DNA of 61,948 nucleotides, taken from positions 1 through 61,948 of the forward strand of contig CANFXW010000020.1 in assembly GCA_947451145.1 (NCBI GenBank), read 5' to 3'. Positions 43,989 through 53,762 of the stretch are shown here, piece by piece. How positions within the stretch are numbered: the stretch's first letter is position 1; the number at the start of each line of letters is the position of its first letter. The notes below the pieces were generated by a model. The model did no database searches and was not told where the DNA came from. It worked only from the letters and a program-made list of their open reading frames with translations. Made by a program: the position numbers and the translations under genes. Origin of the DNA: Sphingomonadaceae bacterium. GTDB taxonomy: Bacteria; Pseudomonadota; Alphaproteobacteria; Sphingomonadales; Sphingomonadaceae.

Positions 43989-44737
43989 AGCGCCTGTTCG
44001 CCCTGCTGAGCCTGTTCATGCTGGTTGGCGCGACCGACCCGATCCTCGTGCCCGAAGTCAGCCAACACGAAGTGGAGGTGCGGCAGGGCTTTGTTGGCAC
44101 CGATCTGCTGCTCTATGGCGCGATCCTTGATCCGCAGGGCATCCGCGCCGGGCGTGACTATGATATTGTGGTCGTGCTGAAAGGGCCGACCCGCGCCATT
44201 CGCGTGCTGGAAAAGCAGCGTTTCGGCGGCATCTGGGTTAATGGCGCGAGCAGCGAGTTCCGCTCGGCCCCGGGCTATTACGCTGTCGCCAGTTCACGGC
44301 CGATCAAGGATATCGTCGATAACCGGATGGCGGCGATTTACGAGATGGGGCTGCCCTTCATCCAGCTCTCGCCGATCGGCGCGATCGATCCCGCCGAGCA
44401 GGAGCGGTTCTCGTCCGGGTTGGTCGGAGAAATGGCGAAAGACAATCTTTATCAGGAAGATAGCCAAGGCGTAACGATCAGCGGGCAAGTGCTCTATCAG
44501 GCGCATATCCGCCTGCCATCGAGCGTGCCTACGGGCATCTATACCGCCGAAACACTGGCCGTGCGTGATGGGCGCGTGGTGGCCTCGGCCATGGCCCATG
44601 TCGAGGTGAAGAAGCGCGGGTTCGAGCGCGTGATCGCCGATTTCGCGGCCAAGTGGGGGCTGGTCTATGGCTTTCTGGCCGTGGCGATAGCTGTCGGTAT
44701 GGGGCTTGGTGCAGGCCGCCTTTTCAGCCGCTTTTAG
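43985..44737 (+). CDS. TIGR02186 family membrane-anchored periplasmic protein
   Basis: 250 residues from a TTG start that overlaps the TSUP stop (TTGA). A signal peptide (MKRLFALLSLFMLVGA) precedes a beta-rich periplasmic domain (EVSQHEVEVRQGFVGTDLLLYGAILDP, KGPTRAIRVLEKQRFGGIWVN, HIRLPSSVPTGIYTAETLAVRDG) and a single C-terminal helix (WGLVYGFLAVAIAVGMGLGAGRLF). This is the TIGR02186 family, seen next to TauE permeases; it is likely an accessory subunit of the transporter. Function unknown. Confidence 0.85.
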   Translation: MKRLFALLSLFMLVGATDPILVPEVSQHEVEVRQGFVGTDLLLYGAILDPQGIRAGRDYDIVVVLKGPTRAIRVLEKQRFGGIWVNGASSEFRSAPGYYAVASSRPIKDIVDNRMAAIYEMGLPFIQLSPIGAIDPAEQERFSSGLVGEMAKDNLYQEDSQGVTISGQVLYQAHIRLPSSVPTGIYTAETLAVRDGRVVASAMAHVEVKKRGFERVIADFAAKWGLVYGFLAVAIAVGMGLGAGRLFSRF

Positions 44738-44744
44738 GGCAATC

Positions 44745-44756
44745 TTAACGCGTTAA
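44745..44756. promoter_or_regulatory. TTAACGCGTTAA palindrome upstream of the HerA-like gene
   Basis: A perfect 12-base palindrome containing two TTAAC halves, 45 bases before the HerA-like start. TTAAC is the core of CtrA half-sites, but the spacing (4 bases between TTAA cores) differs from the usual 7. A site role is speculative. Confidence 0.3.
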
Positions 44757-44800
44757 CCCTAGGTTACCCACTTCAACGAGGGTGCACGAGTTAGCCTGCT

Positions 44801-46492
44801 ATGAATGACCTGACTTCCCACGGTTTCGAGCCAGCACGTCCGGCAAGTCCTGAAGATGTGGCCGGACAAGCCGTGCCTCAGGATATCGACAATGCCAACG
44901 AACCCATCGGTATCGTTCAGGAAATTGCCGGTTCAAGCTCGGCAATCGCGCTCGATCTGCAGCGGCTGATCGAATGTTCGGCTGATATCGATCCCTCGAT
45001 TGCGCTGGCCGGACAGGTTGGTAGCCAGATCAAGATCCGGGTCAACCGCGGCTGGTTGCTGGCTTCGGTCCGCACCCAGAAGCAGGATAGCAAGACCCCC
45101 GGCGGCGTGCGCGCCGAAATCGATTTTCTGGGCGAGGGCGATGAAGAGCGTCTGACCGGCCGCATCCACGGCTTCCGCCGCGGCGTTACCAACTATCCGC
45201 TCCCCGGCGCGCCGATTTACCCTGCGACCACCAACGATCTCCGGCAAATTTACTCCAGCGATGGCCGTTCCTCGATCCAGGTCGGCACGGTCTATCCTAC
45301 GCGCGATATCCGCGCGGGCCTCTATATCGATTCCCTGCTGGGCAAGCACTTCGCGCTGCTGGGTTCGACCGGTACCGGTAAGTCGACCAGCGCCGCGCTG
45401 ATCCTCCATCGCATCTGCGAATCCGCACCGCAGGGCCATATCGTGATGATCGATCCGCACGGCGAATATGCCTCGGCATTCCGCACAACCGGACAGGTTT
45501 ATGACGTTTCGAACCTCGCCATGCCCTATTGGCTGATGAACTTCGAAGAGCACTGCGAGGCCATGCTGACCTCGCAGGGTGAACAACGTCAGGAAGACGC
45601 CGATATTCTCGCCCGCTGCCTGCTGGCGGCGCGGATGAAGAACCGGCTGGCCGATTCCATGGGCCGGATCACCGTCGATTCACCGATCCCCTATGTCATG
45701 TCGGACCTGACAACGATCCTGCAGAACGAGGCAGGAAAGCTCGATAAAGCAAGCACTTCTGCGCCGTTCATGCGGATCAAGACCAAGATCGACGAGCTGC
45801 GCAACGATCCGCGCTTCCAGTTCATGTTTTCCGGCATGCTCGTGACTGACACCATGGCGGATTTCATCGGCAAGATTTTCCGTCTGCCGGCTGACAGCAA
45901 ACCGATCTCGATCATCGATGTTTCGGGCGTGCCTTCGGAAATCACCTCGACCGTAGTCGCCGTGCTGGCGCGACTGGTGCTCGACTATGCGATCTGGGGC
46001 CGCGACGAAAAGATGCGTCCGATCCTGCTGGTCTGTGAAGAAGCCCACCGTTACGTGCCGAACGAGAAGAACATCGACGGTTCCTCGGTTGGCAAGATCC
46101 TTTCGCGGATCGCCAAGGAAGGCCGTAAGTACGGCGTTTCACTGGGGCTGATTACCCAGCGTCCGTCTGACCTTGCCGAAGGTGTGCTTTCCCAGTGCGG
46201 CACGATCATCGCCATGCGTCTCAACAACGATCGCGACCAGGCCTTCGTGAAGGCGGCCATGCCCGAAGGTTCGCGCGGTTTCCTTGATTCAATCCCGGCG
46301 CTGCGCAATCGCGAATGCGTTATCTCGGGCGAGGGCGTGTCGATCCCGATGCGCGTGACCTTTGACGAGCTTGACGAGATGAAGCGCCCGGCCTCGGCCG
46401 ACCCGAGCTTTGTCGATCTGTGGCGCCAATCCGGCGGCGAAGAGGCTTCCGTGCAGCGGACGGTGATGCGTTGGAGAGCGCAGGGGCGCTAA
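44801..46492 (+). CDS. HerA-like DNA-translocating ATPase
   Basis: 563 residues with the HerA architecture: an N-terminal HAS-barrel-like region (residues 35-165), then a FtsK/HerA-type ATPase with Walker A GSTGTGKST (188-196), VMIDPHGEYASAF, Walker B ILLVCEEAHRYVPNEKN (near 410), the RIAKEGRKYGVSLGLITQRP arginine-finger segment, and CGTIIAMRLNNDRDQ. HerA normally works with NurA in end resection, but no NurA or other nuclease gene is adjacent. It might act alone in segregation or repair, or with a distant partner. Confidence 0.85.
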   Translation: MNDLTSHGFEPARPASPEDVAGQAVPQDIDNANEPIGIVQEIAGSSSAIALDLQRLIECSADIDPSIALAGQVGSQIKIRVNRGWLLASVRTQKQDSKTPGGVRAEIDFLGEGDEERLTGRIHGFRRGVTNYPLPGAPIYPATTNDLRQIYSSDGRSSIQVGTVYPTRDIRAGLYIDSLLGKHFALLGSTGTGKSTSAALILHRICESAPQGHIVMIDPHGEYASAFRTTGQVYDVSNLAMPYWLMNFEEHCEAMLTSQGEQRQEDADILARCLLAARMKNRLADSMGRITVDSPIPYVMSDLTTILQNEAGKLDKASTSAPFMRIKTKIDELRNDPRFQFMFSGMLVTDTMADFIGKIFRLPADSKPISIIDVSGVPSEITSTVVAVLARLVLDYAIWGRDEKMRPILLVCEEAHRYVPNEKNIDGSSVGKILSRIAKEGRKYGVSLGLITQRPSDLAEGVLSQCGTIIAMRLNNDRDQAFVKAAMPEGSRGFLDSIPALRNRECVISGEGVSIPMRVTFDELDEMKRPASADPSFVDLWRQSGGEEASVQRTVMRWRAQGR

Positions 46493-46498
46493 GCCGGA

Positions 46499-47941
46499 TC
46501 AGGCGGCAGAATAAACCTCATGCCGCTTATCCCGCCACGAGCCGCGCAGATAGAGCCCTACCGTCAGCGCGACCGAGACCATTGAGGCGACCGGGAAGGC
46601 CCACCACAGGGCCTCTGCGCCATAGGTCGGGTGGAAGATAAAGTAGAAGCCCAGCCGCACCGGGTAAAACGAGATGGCCATGAAGATCATCGGCCAGACC
46701 ACCACGCCATAGGCGCGCATGGTTCCGCCCAATATCATCGAGACGCCCATCACCACGAAGCTCCAGGTCACAACATACTGGATGTGCTGGGCAATCGGCA
46801 GGGCCGGGCTGTTTTCGCCCAGGAACAGCGCCAGCAGCGGGTGCGAGAAGCCGACGACGAGCACCGCCAGCACGCCAGTCATCGCGGCATTAGCCCACAT
46901 TCCGGCGCTGGTTACCGCTGCCACGCGGTCGTGGTTACCCGCGCCGATATTCTGCGCGACCATGGCGCTCACCCCGGTGGCAATGGCGAAGGCGGGCATC
47001 TGCAGATAGTTCCACAGCTGCATCGATGCGCCATAGGCGGCGGTGGAATCGACGCCCTCGCGGTTGACCAGTCCGATGATCACGATCTGCGCCGACGACA
47101 CCAGCAGCATCTGCGCGCCCATCGGCATGCCCTTGCCCAGGATGTATTTCAGCTCGGCACTGCGCGGTATCAGAAAACCGAATTCAGCCCCGCGCAGCCG
47201 CAGCGGCAGGTCTTTGCGATAGAGGTTGAACAGCAACAGCAAGACACCGCCGAGCCCGGCCAGCGCGCTGGCAATCGCCGATCCGGCAATGCCAAGCGCC
47301 GGGATCGGTCCCAGACCCACGATCAACAGCGGGTTGAGCACGATATCCAGCACCACGGTGAGCACCATCGCGTACATCGGCGATTTGGAATCGCCCGCTC
47401 CACGCAGCCCCATGCCGAGCATCATATTGGCCGTTCCGAACGGTATCGAGATGAAAATGACCCTGAGATAGGTGTTGGCCATGGCTTCAGAGCCTTCCGG
47501 CGTAGCCAGCAGATGGAGCAGGCCGGGCGAAAAGATCCAGCCCAGCACAGCAATCGCCGCCGACATCATCACGCAAAAGCCAAGGCCGGAGCCAAAGGTC
47601 CGCCGCGCTTCCAGCACGTTCCGCGCGCCGAAATGCTGGCCGACGCGGACTGTGGTCGCCGTGCCGAAGCCGAAAATCAGCGCGAACATCAGGAACATTA
47701 CGCCGTTGGCATTGGTCGTCGCTGCCAGCGCGTTCTCGCCGATCAGGCGGCCCACCCAGATGGCGTTGATCGAACCGTTCAGCGTCTGGATCAGGTTGCC
47801 GATCAGCATCGGGATCGAAAAAGCGATCAGCGTTTTCATGATCGGACCGCTGGTCAGGTCCCCCTGCATCCGCGGGCTTTCCGCCTCGGTTATCGCTTCG
47901 TCGGCAATGAACTGCTCTTCAGGGGTTACGTTGTCGCTCAT
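46499..47941 (-). CDS. MATE-family multidrug/cation efflux transporter
   Basis: 480 residues with 12 helices in two related halves. The first half starts FSIPMLIGNLIQTLNGSINAIWVGRLIGENALAA and the second GKGMPMGAQMLLVSSAQIVIIGLVNREGVDSTAAYGASMQLWN, typical of MATE proteins of the DinF/NorM type. It exports drugs using Na+ or H+. Translation is coupled to the preceding queE by ATGA, and it converges on the HerA-like gene, 6 bases apart. Cargo is unknown. Confidence 0.9.
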   Translation of the reverse strand: MSDNVTPEEQFIADEAITEAESPRMQGDLTSGPIMKTLIAFSIPMLIGNLIQTLNGSINAIWVGRLIGENALAATTNANGVMFLMFALIFGFGTATTVRVGQHFGARNVLEARRTFGSGLGFCVMMSAAIAVLGWIFSPGLLHLLATPEGSEAMANTYLRVIFISIPFGTANMMLGMGLRGAGDSKSPMYAMVLTVVLDIVLNPLLIVGLGPIPALGIAGSAIASALAGLGGVLLLLFNLYRKDLPLRLRGAEFGFLIPRSAELKYILGKGMPMGAQMLLVSSAQIVIIGLVNREGVDSTAAYGASMQLWNYLQMPAFAIATGVSAMVAQNIGAGNHDRVAAVTSAGMWANAAMTGVLAVLVVGFSHPLLALFLGENSPALPIAQHIQYVVTWSFVVMGVSMILGGTMRAYGVVVWPMIFMAISFYPVRLGFYFIFHPTYGAEALWWAFPVASMVSVALTVGLYLRGSWRDKRHEVYSAA

Positions 47942-48669
47942 GTCCCCCTCGTGTCGCCATAGAGGTGGATATGCAAGCGATCCGAGAAATTCAGTTCATG
48001 TTTTGAACAAATATCGGCCAGCCACTGGCTGCGCTCGCGCAAAGTGGCGGAATCGCGGCCCTCGGGCATCAGCCAGACGCGGTGATGAGGGATAGCATGC
48101 GCGGCGATCAGGGCGAGGACTTCGTCGATATCGCTGGTTTGGGCGATCACGAATTTGAACATCGCGCGTGGGTTTGCCGCCCATTCCGCCAGCCGCTCCG
48201 GGATCAGCGCGAGCTCGGCCGGATTGCCCGAATGGGCGAGCTTGGGACTGACGTTGTACTGGTGCACCAGCGCATCGAACGCGGGCGAGGGGGCGACGGT
48301 GCCGTTGGTCTCGATCTCGATCTGCATGTCTGGCAGCAACGCCACCATCCGCGCCAGCGCCGCGCCCTGCAGCAATGGTTCGCCGCCAGTGATCACTAAG
48401 CGCGGCTGGCCGAGCACGGCGATGCGGGCGGCGACGTCCTCTTCGCTCAGGGTGATCTGGTTGGCGCTGCGATCGAAGTCCGCGTCATCGCGGTGCGGGC
48501 GGTTATCGCCCACGAACCTCCATGTGTAAGCGGTATCGCACCAGACACAGGCGAGATTGCAGCGCGAGAGGCGCACGAAAGCGCAGGGCTTGCCGGATGA
48601 GCGGCCTTCGCCTTGGAGCGAGGCGAAGATCTCGGGTTCGCCCGGGGAGGTGGTGGCGAGGGTTAGCAT
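47938..48669 (-). CDS. queE: 7-carboxy-7-deazaguanine synthase
   Basis: 243-residue radical SAM enzyme that makes CDG from 6-carboxytetrahydropterin in queuosine synthesis. The [4Fe-4S]-binding cysteines are in CNLACVWCD (37, 41, 44), SAM-binding in TGGEPLLQG, and the substrate-contacting region is QIEIETNGTVAPS. PEIFASLQGEG is the QueE N-terminal signature. The start codon lies in the tetraloop of a perfect 12-bp hairpin (48655-48682). queF of the same pathway is at 4575-5036. Confidence 0.93.
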   Translation of the reverse strand: MLTLATTSPGEPEIFASLQGEGRSSGKPCAFVRLSRCNLACVWCDTAYTWRFVGDNRPHRDDADFDRSANQITLSEEDVAARIAVLGQPRLVITGGEPLLQGAALARMVALLPDMQIEIETNGTVAPSPAFDALVHQYNVSPKLAHSGNPAELALIPERLAEWAANPRAMFKFVIAQTSDIDEVLALIAAHAIPHHRVWLMPEGRDSATLRERSQWLADICSKHELNFSDRLHIHLYGDTRGT

Positions 48670-48682
48670 CCTAACCCTCGCC
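48655..48682 (-). promoter_or_regulatory. Hairpin holding the queE start codon in its loop
   Basis: GGCGAGGGTTAG and CTAACCCTCGCC form a perfect 12-bp stem around the tetraloop CATC on the plus strand. On the mRNA the ATG is in the loop and the GAGGG ribosome site is in the stem. Folding would hide the translation start. Confidence 0.75.
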
Positions 48683-48813
48683 CCGCCGGGGAGAGGAGCG
48701 AGACTTATGAGCGCAGTGAATTAGTCGCAGCGGAGAGGGCACAACTCCCTCTCCAACTTCGGCTAGGCAACCAGTTGCCAAGCCTCCGTATCCTCTCCCC
48801 GACGGGGAGAGGG
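48671..48813. repeat. REP-like element with three hairpins between valS and queE
   Basis: A run of dyads: GGAGAGGG/CCCTCTCC (48732-48754), GGCTAGGCAA/TTGCCAAGCC with mismatches (48762-48784), and the 21-base palindrome CCTCTCCCCGACGGGGAGAGG (48792-48812), which can also act as a terminator for valS. This is non-coding and fits REP-like elements of sphingomonads. Copy number elsewhere cannot be seen. Confidence 0.65.
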
Positions 48814-48828
48814 AAGGAAGCGACACCA

Positions 48829-51513
48829 TCACCCCAACCGCGCCAAAGCCGCCGCCAGCCGCTCAGCCTCTGCCGCATGCGCGGCATGATCCGCGCGGGC
48901 CTTTTCGACCGCCTCGGGCTTGGCCTTTTCGACGAAGGACGGGTTGTTCAGCCGCCATTCGAGCGATTTGGCTTCCTTGGTGGAAAGCTCCAGCGCCTTG
49001 GCGAGGCGGGCCTTTTCGGCAGTGATGTCGATTACGCCTTCCAGCGGCACGATCAGGTTGGCATCGCCCGCGCCGATCTGCATCGCTGCGCCAGCCGGGG
49101 CTGCTTCGAAGCGGATGCCGTTGAGGCGCGCAACACGTTCGATGGCGGCAGGGTTGCGCTCGATGATGCCGCGCGTTGCGGCGCTTGGGTCTGGCAGATA
49201 GGCGTCGAGCTTGGCGCCCGGCGCGATGCCGAGTTCGTTCTTGGCGGTGCGCAGGTTTCCGACCAGCGCGATCAGCCAATCGACCTCAGCCTTGGCGGCC
49301 GCATCGACACCCACGCCCGGCGCAGGCCAGCTTGCCGTGATCAGCGGATAGTGCGCGCGGTCGCCCAGCGAGCCCCACAGCTCTTCGGTCACAAACGGCA
49401 TGAAGGGGTGCAGCATGACGAGGATCTGGTCGAGCACCCAGCCGGCGACGGCCTTGGTTTCCTCGTCGAAGCTGCCCTTGATCAGCTCGATGTACCAGTC
49501 GCAGAAGCTGTCCCAGACGAAGTGGTAGATGGTGTTCGCCGCAGCATCAAAACGCAGGTCGGCCATCGCAGAATCGAGCGCGCCGAGGCATTCGACGACT
49601 TCGCCGATGATCCACTTGTTGACCGCCGACGTGGCGGGCGGGGCAGTGATCGACGTGCTCGCACCGATGCCATTGCTCTCGCAAAAACGCGCGGCATTCC
49701 AGAGCTTTGTCGCGAAGTTGCGGTAGCCTTCGACGCGCTTTTCATCCATCTTCACGTCGCGGCCCTGGCTCTCCATGGCGGCCATGAAAAAGCGCAGCGC
49801 GTCGGCGCCGTATTGATCGATCAGCCCCAGCGGATCGACGACATTGCCCTTGGACTTGGACATCTTCTGGCCGTCCGCAGCGCGCACCAGCCCGTGCAGA
49901 TAGAGCCGCTTCCACGGCACCTGTCCGCCATTGAATTGCATCCCCTGCATCGCCATCCGCGCGTCCCAGAAGAACAGGATGTCAAAGCCCGAGATCAGCA
50001 GATCGTTGGGATAATGGCGCTGGTACAGCGTGGTGTCATCCGGCCAGCCGAGCGTGGCGAAGGGCCAGAGGGCTGAGGAGAACCAGGTGTCGAGGACGTC
50101 GTTGTCGCGCGCAATCTGGCGATTGCCTGCGAGCGACTGTGCCTCTTCCTCAGTCTCGGCGACGAAGACTTCGCCATCTTCGGCGTACCAAGCCGGAATC
50201 CGATGCCCCCACCACAACTGGCGTGACACACACCACGGCTGGATGTTCTCCATCCAGTTGAAGAAGGTCTTCTCCCAGCTCTTCGGGACGATTTCGATTG
50301 CACCCGAGCGGACGGCCTCAAGCGGAGCCTTTGCGAGTTCCTCGGCGTTGACGTACCACTGGTCGGTCAGCCAGGGTTCGATCACCACGCCGCCGCGGTC
50401 GCCGAAGGGGGTCTGGATGGTGCGGGGTTCGGCGTCGGCCAGAACCTCGTTGCCTTCCTTGTCCTTGGTCACGTGAGGCACAAGGAACCCGGCGGCCTTC
50501 ATGTCCGCCACGATCATATCGCGCACCACGAAGCGGTCGAGGCCGAGATACTTCTCGGGGATCAGCCCATCGCTGGTCTGCACCACCTTTGCTTCGGCAT
50601 CGAACATGTTGAGCATGTCGCCGGGCTTGATCCCGGCGCGCTTGCCGACTTCGAAGTCGTTGAAATCATGCCCCGGCGTGATCTTCACCGCGCCCGAGCC
50701 CAGCTCCGGATCGGCGTGTTCGTCAGCGACAATTCTGAACCGGCGGCCGGTCAGCGGCTGGAGGATCTCCTTGCCGATCACAGACTTGTAGCGCGGATCA
50801 TCGGCGTTCACCGCCACGGCCATATCGGCCAGCATCGTCTCGGGCCGGGTGGTGGCGACCTCGATATAGTCCAGCCCGTCATCGCGGCGCGCGCCGTCGG
50901 CCAGCGGGTATTTGAAGTGCCAGAAGCCGCCCTTCATCTCGCGGGTTTCCACCTCAAGGTCGGAAATCGCGGTCTTCAGCTTGGGGTCCCAGTTCACCAG
51001 CCGCTTGTCGCGATAGATAAGGCCCTGATTGTAGAGGTCGACGAAGACCTTCACCACCGCCTTGGTAAAGTGCGGGTCCATGGTGAACTGCTCGCGCGAC
51101 CAGTCCATCGAGCAGCCAAGGCGGCGCAGCTGCTGGGTGATGGTGCCGCCGCTTTCGTGCTTCCATTCCCAGACCTTGGCGATGAAATCTTCGCGGGAAT
51201 AGTTGGTGCGCTTGTCCTGCTTGGCTTCCATCTGCCGCTCGACAACCATCTGCGTTGCGATGCCGGCGTGGTCGGTGCCGACCACCCACAGCGCATCCTT
51301 GCCGCGCAGGCGCTCATAGCGGATCACCACGTCCTGCAGCGTGTTATCGAGCGCGTGGCCGATGTGCAGGCTGCCCGTCACATTGGGCGGCGGGTTGACG
51401 ATAGTGAAGGGGGTCGCGTCCGGCCGTTCGGGGCGGAACAGGCCCTTTGCCTCCCAGTGGGAATACCATTTCGCCTCGATGGCGGCGGGATCAAATGTCT
51501 TGTCGAGTGCCAT
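48829..51513 (-). CDS. valS: Valyl-tRNA synthetase
   Basis: 894 residues. The class I motifs are [21 protein letters not shown] (HIGH) and [13 protein letters not shown] (KMSKS). DHAGIATQ and the editing domain (CP1) follow the family order, and the C-terminal coiled-coil arm ([31 protein letters not shown]) is typical of ValRS. The ATG at 51513 ([17 protein letters not shown]) is chosen; the upstream extension to 51549 does not resemble the family. Confidence 0.97.
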   Translation of the reverse strand: MALDKTFDPAAIEAKWYSHWEAKGLFRPERPDATPFTIVNPPPNVTGSLHIGHALDNTLQDVVIRYERLRGKDALWVVGTDHAGIATQMVVERQMEAKQDKRTNYSREDFIAKVWEWKHESGGTITQQLRRLGCSMDWSREQFTMDPHFTKAVVKVFVDLYNQGLIYRDKRLVNWDPKLKTAISDLEVETREMKGGFWHFKYPLADGARRDDGLDYIEVATTRPETMLADMAVAVNADDPRYKSVIGKEILQPLTGRRFRIVADEHADPELGSGAVKITPGHDFNDFEVGKRAGIKPGDMLNMFDAEAKVVQTSDGLIPEKYLGLDRFVVRDMIVADMKAAGFLVPHVTKDKEGNEVLADAEPRTIQTPFGDRGGVVIEPWLTDQWYVNAEELAKAPLEAVRSGAIEIVPKSWEKTFFNWMENIQPWCVSRQLWWGHRIPAWYAEDGEVFVAETEEEAQSLAGNRQIARDNDVLDTWFSSALWPFATLGWPDDTTLYQRHYPNDLLISGFDILFFWDARMAMQGMQFNGGQVPWKRLYLHGLVRAADGQKMSKSKGNVVDPLGLIDQYGADALRFFMAAMESQGRDVKMDEKRVEGYRNFATKLWNAARFCESNGIGASTSITAPPATSAVNKWIIGEVVECLGALDSAMADLRFDAAANTIYHFVWDSFCDWYIELIKGSFDEETKAVAGWVLDQILVMLHPFMPFVTEELWGSLGDRAHYPLITASWPAPGVGVDAAAKAEVDWLIALVGNLRTAKNELGIAPGAKLDAYLPDPSAATRGIIERNPAAIERVARLNGIRFEAAPAGAAMQIGAGDANLIVPLEGVIDITAEKARLAKALELSTKEAKSLEWRLNNPSFVEKAKPEAVEKARADHAAHAAEAERLAAALARLG

Positions 51514-51599
51514 GCCGCGGCCTTTGCCAGCGGGGGGGGCTTGGCGCAAGGCATGGGTTCAGATTGACTCACGCGAAGGCGCGAAGGCGCAAAGGGTTT

Positions 51600-51703
51600 G
51601 TTCACGCGGAGGCGCGGAGCCGCGGAGAAGCGGAGCAAAGAACATTGCAGCCTGCGGCGCATTTCTTCTCTGCGCCTCCGCGGCTCCGCGCCTCCGCGTG
51701 AAC
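51600..51703. repeat. 104-bp inverted repeat with perfect 28-bp arms
   Basis: Arm 51600-51627 is the reverse complement of 51676-51703, with a 48-base centre. It sits between valS and the Mla operon and is rich in CGGAGGCGCGGAG motifs. The flanking 51560-51595 carries decayed GCGAAGGC repeats. No gene here. Confidence 0.8.
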
Positions 51704-51757
51704 CCTTGTTAACCTCCACCTTGCCGCCGCCACAATTTTCCCGCAGACACGATCCCG

Positions 51758-52870
51758 ATGCGCGATTGGGTAGACTTCACATCCGAGGATCAGGACGACG
51801 GAAAGGTGCGCATCGCCTTTTCCGGGCCGATGACCGTGTCCTCGCTAGGCCCTGCCGAACAGCGCCTGCGGGCGCTGGGCCGGGAGATTGGCGCGCTCGA
51901 TCTTTCGGGCGTGAGCGAGATCGATACAGTGGGTGCCTGGCTTATCTGGCGGCTTTCGCGCGATAGCGGCGCGGAAATTCACGGCGCGAGCGAACAGGCG
52001 CTGCGGCTGATCGACGCCGTTAAGGGATCAAGCGGCAGCCCAGAAGCACCGCCGGTAAAGGTTCCGGTTGCCGCCGTGCTGCCAGAGGCTGTGGGGAAGC
52101 TGGTATCAACCAGCGGCGCCGGGCTGGTCGGCATCATGGGCTTTTTCGGCGCGGTGCTGGTTTCCGGCTGGAACATCATGCGCCACCCCTCGCGGATGCG
52201 CGGGCAGGCACTGGCGCGGCAGTTGGAGCTGGTGGGGGTTACCGCACTGCCGATTGTCGGGCTGATGTGCTTCCTCGTCGGCATCGTGATTGCCCAGCAG
52301 GGCGCGGTGCAGCTGCAGGAATTCGGCGCGGAAATGCTGACGGTGAACCTGACGGGACGCATCTCGATGCGCGAACTGGGCGTGCTGATGACCGCGATCA
52401 TGGTCGCCGGCCGCTCCGGCTCGGCCTTTGCCGCGCAGATCGGCACGATGAAGCTGACCGAGGAAATTGACGCCATGCGCACCATCGGTGTCTCGCCGAT
52501 TGAGGCACTGGTGATCCCGCGCTTGCTCGCCTCGGTGGTGATGATGCCCTTGCTCGGCTTCTACGCTGCCTGCGTCGCGATCATCGGCGGCGCGTTCATT
52601 TCGGCCTTCACGCTGGGCATTCCCTTCGTCACCTTCCTGCTGCGCATCCGCGAGGTGCTGCCGCTGCATGATGTCTGGGTGGGGCTGGTCAAGGCGCCGT
52701 TCTTTGGCCTGATCATCGCCATGGCCGGCTGCTATCAGGGCATGCAGGTGAAGTCTGACGCCGAGGAAGTCGGCCTGCGCACCACCATGGCCGTGGTCCA
52801 GGCGATCTTCATGGTGATCGTAATGGACGCCTTTTTCGCCGTGCTCTTTTACGAAGTGGGCTGGGGATGA
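51758..52870 (+). CDS. mlaE: STAS-MlaE fusion permease of an Mla-type lipid ABC system
   Basis: 370 residues. An N-terminal STAS domain (GKVRIAFSGPMTVSSLGPAEQRLRALG ... LDLSGVSEIDTVGAWLIWRLS) is fused to the MlaE permease (GLMCFLVGIVIAQQGAVQLQEFGAEML, SGSAFAAQIGTMKLTEEIDAMRTIGVSPIEALVIPRLLASVVMMP). In E. coli the STAS subunit (MlaB) is separate; the fusion is common in alphaproteobacteria. It moves phospholipids between inner and outer membranes. Overlaps mlaF by ATGA. Confidence 0.92.
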   Translation: MRDWVDFTSEDQDDGKVRIAFSGPMTVSSLGPAEQRLRALGREIGALDLSGVSEIDTVGAWLIWRLSRDSGAEIHGASEQALRLIDAVKGSSGSPEAPPVKVPVAAVLPEAVGKLVSTSGAGLVGIMGFFGAVLVSGWNIMRHPSRMRGQALARQLELVGVTALPIVGLMCFLVGIVIAQQGAVQLQEFGAEMLTVNLTGRISMRELGVLMTAIMVAGRSGSAFAAQIGTMKLTEEIDAMRTIGVSPIEALVIPRLLASVVMMPLLGFYAACVAIIGGAFISAFTLGIPFVTFLLRIREVLPLHDVWVGLVKAPFFGLIIAMAGCYQGMQVKSDAEEVGLRTTMAVVQAIFMVIVMDAFFAVLFYEVGWG

Positions 52871-53754
52871 ACGGCGCTCCTGAAAAGCCCGAAAAGAGGG
52901 ACAAGTCCTTTCAGGCGGTCGCGCACCGGTTTGATGGCGAATACCCGATCATCGTTCACGGGCTGACCAATGCCTTTGGTTCTCAGGTGGTGCATGAGAA
53001 CCTCTCGATCGCGGTGAAGCGGGGCGAGATCATTGGCGTTGTCGGCGGATCGGGCACTGGCAAATCGGTACTGATGCGCTCGATCATCGGGCTGCAGATC
53101 CCCACCGAGGGTTCGATCGAAGTGCTGGGTGAATCGATCACCGATGCCCGCGCCGATGACGATATCGACATCCGCAGCCGCTGGGGCGTGCTGTTTCAGG
53201 GCGGGGCGCTGTTCTCGACGCTGACCGTGGCGGAAAACGTCGAAGTGCCGTTGCGTCAGTTCTACCCCGAGATCAGCGATGCCTTGCGGCGCGAGATCGC
53301 GCTCTACAAGGTGGTGCTTTCGGGCCTGCCCGAATCTGCGGCGGACAAGTACCCGGGCGAGCTTTCGGGCGGTATGCGCAAGCGTGCTGGTCTGGCCCGG
53401 GCGCTGTCGCTCGATCCCGAACTGCTGTTCCTCGACGAGCCGACTGCGGGTCTCGATCCCATCGGCGCGGCGGCGTTTGACCGGCTGATCATGGAACTGC
53501 AGGACACGCTGGGGCTCACTGTGTTCCTGATCACCCACGATCTCGATACGCTGTACGAAATCTGTGACCGGGTGGCGGTGCTGGCAGACAAGCGGGTGAT
53601 TGCCGTGGGCACGATCCCCGAATTGCTGGCCACCGATCATCCGTGGATTCAGGAATATTTCAACGGTCCGCGCGGAAGAGCGGCGCAGGAAAGTCAGTCG
53701 CGCGCCAAAAGCACTGCCAAAGTCGTGGACAATCCTGCCGGGGGGCGGGCATAG
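52867..53754 (+). CDS. mlaF: Mla-type ABC transporter ATPase
   Basis: 295 residues. Walker A is GGSGTGKSVLMR, the signature LSGGMRKRAGLARAL, Walker B LLFLDEPTAGLDP, and the H-loop His in LITHDLDTL. LQIPTEGSIEVLGESI is typical of MlaF-like ATPases. It powers the MlaE permease. ATGA overlap with mlaE; mlaD starts 8 bases downstream. Confidence 0.94.
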   Translation: MNGAPEKPEKRDKSFQAVAHRFDGEYPIIVHGLTNAFGSQVVHENLSIAVKRGEIIGVVGGSGTGKSVLMRSIIGLQIPTEGSIEVLGESITDARADDDIDIRSRWGVLFQGGALFSTLTVAENVEVPLRQFYPEISDALRREIALYKVVLSGLPESAADKYPGELSGGMRKRAGLARALSLDPELLFLDEPTAGLDPIGAAAFDRLIMELQDTLGLTVFLITHDLDTLYEICDRVAVLADKRVIAVGTIPELLATDHPWIQEYFNGPRGRAAQESQSRAKSTAKVVDNPAGGRA

Positions 53755-53762
53755 AGGGGGTA

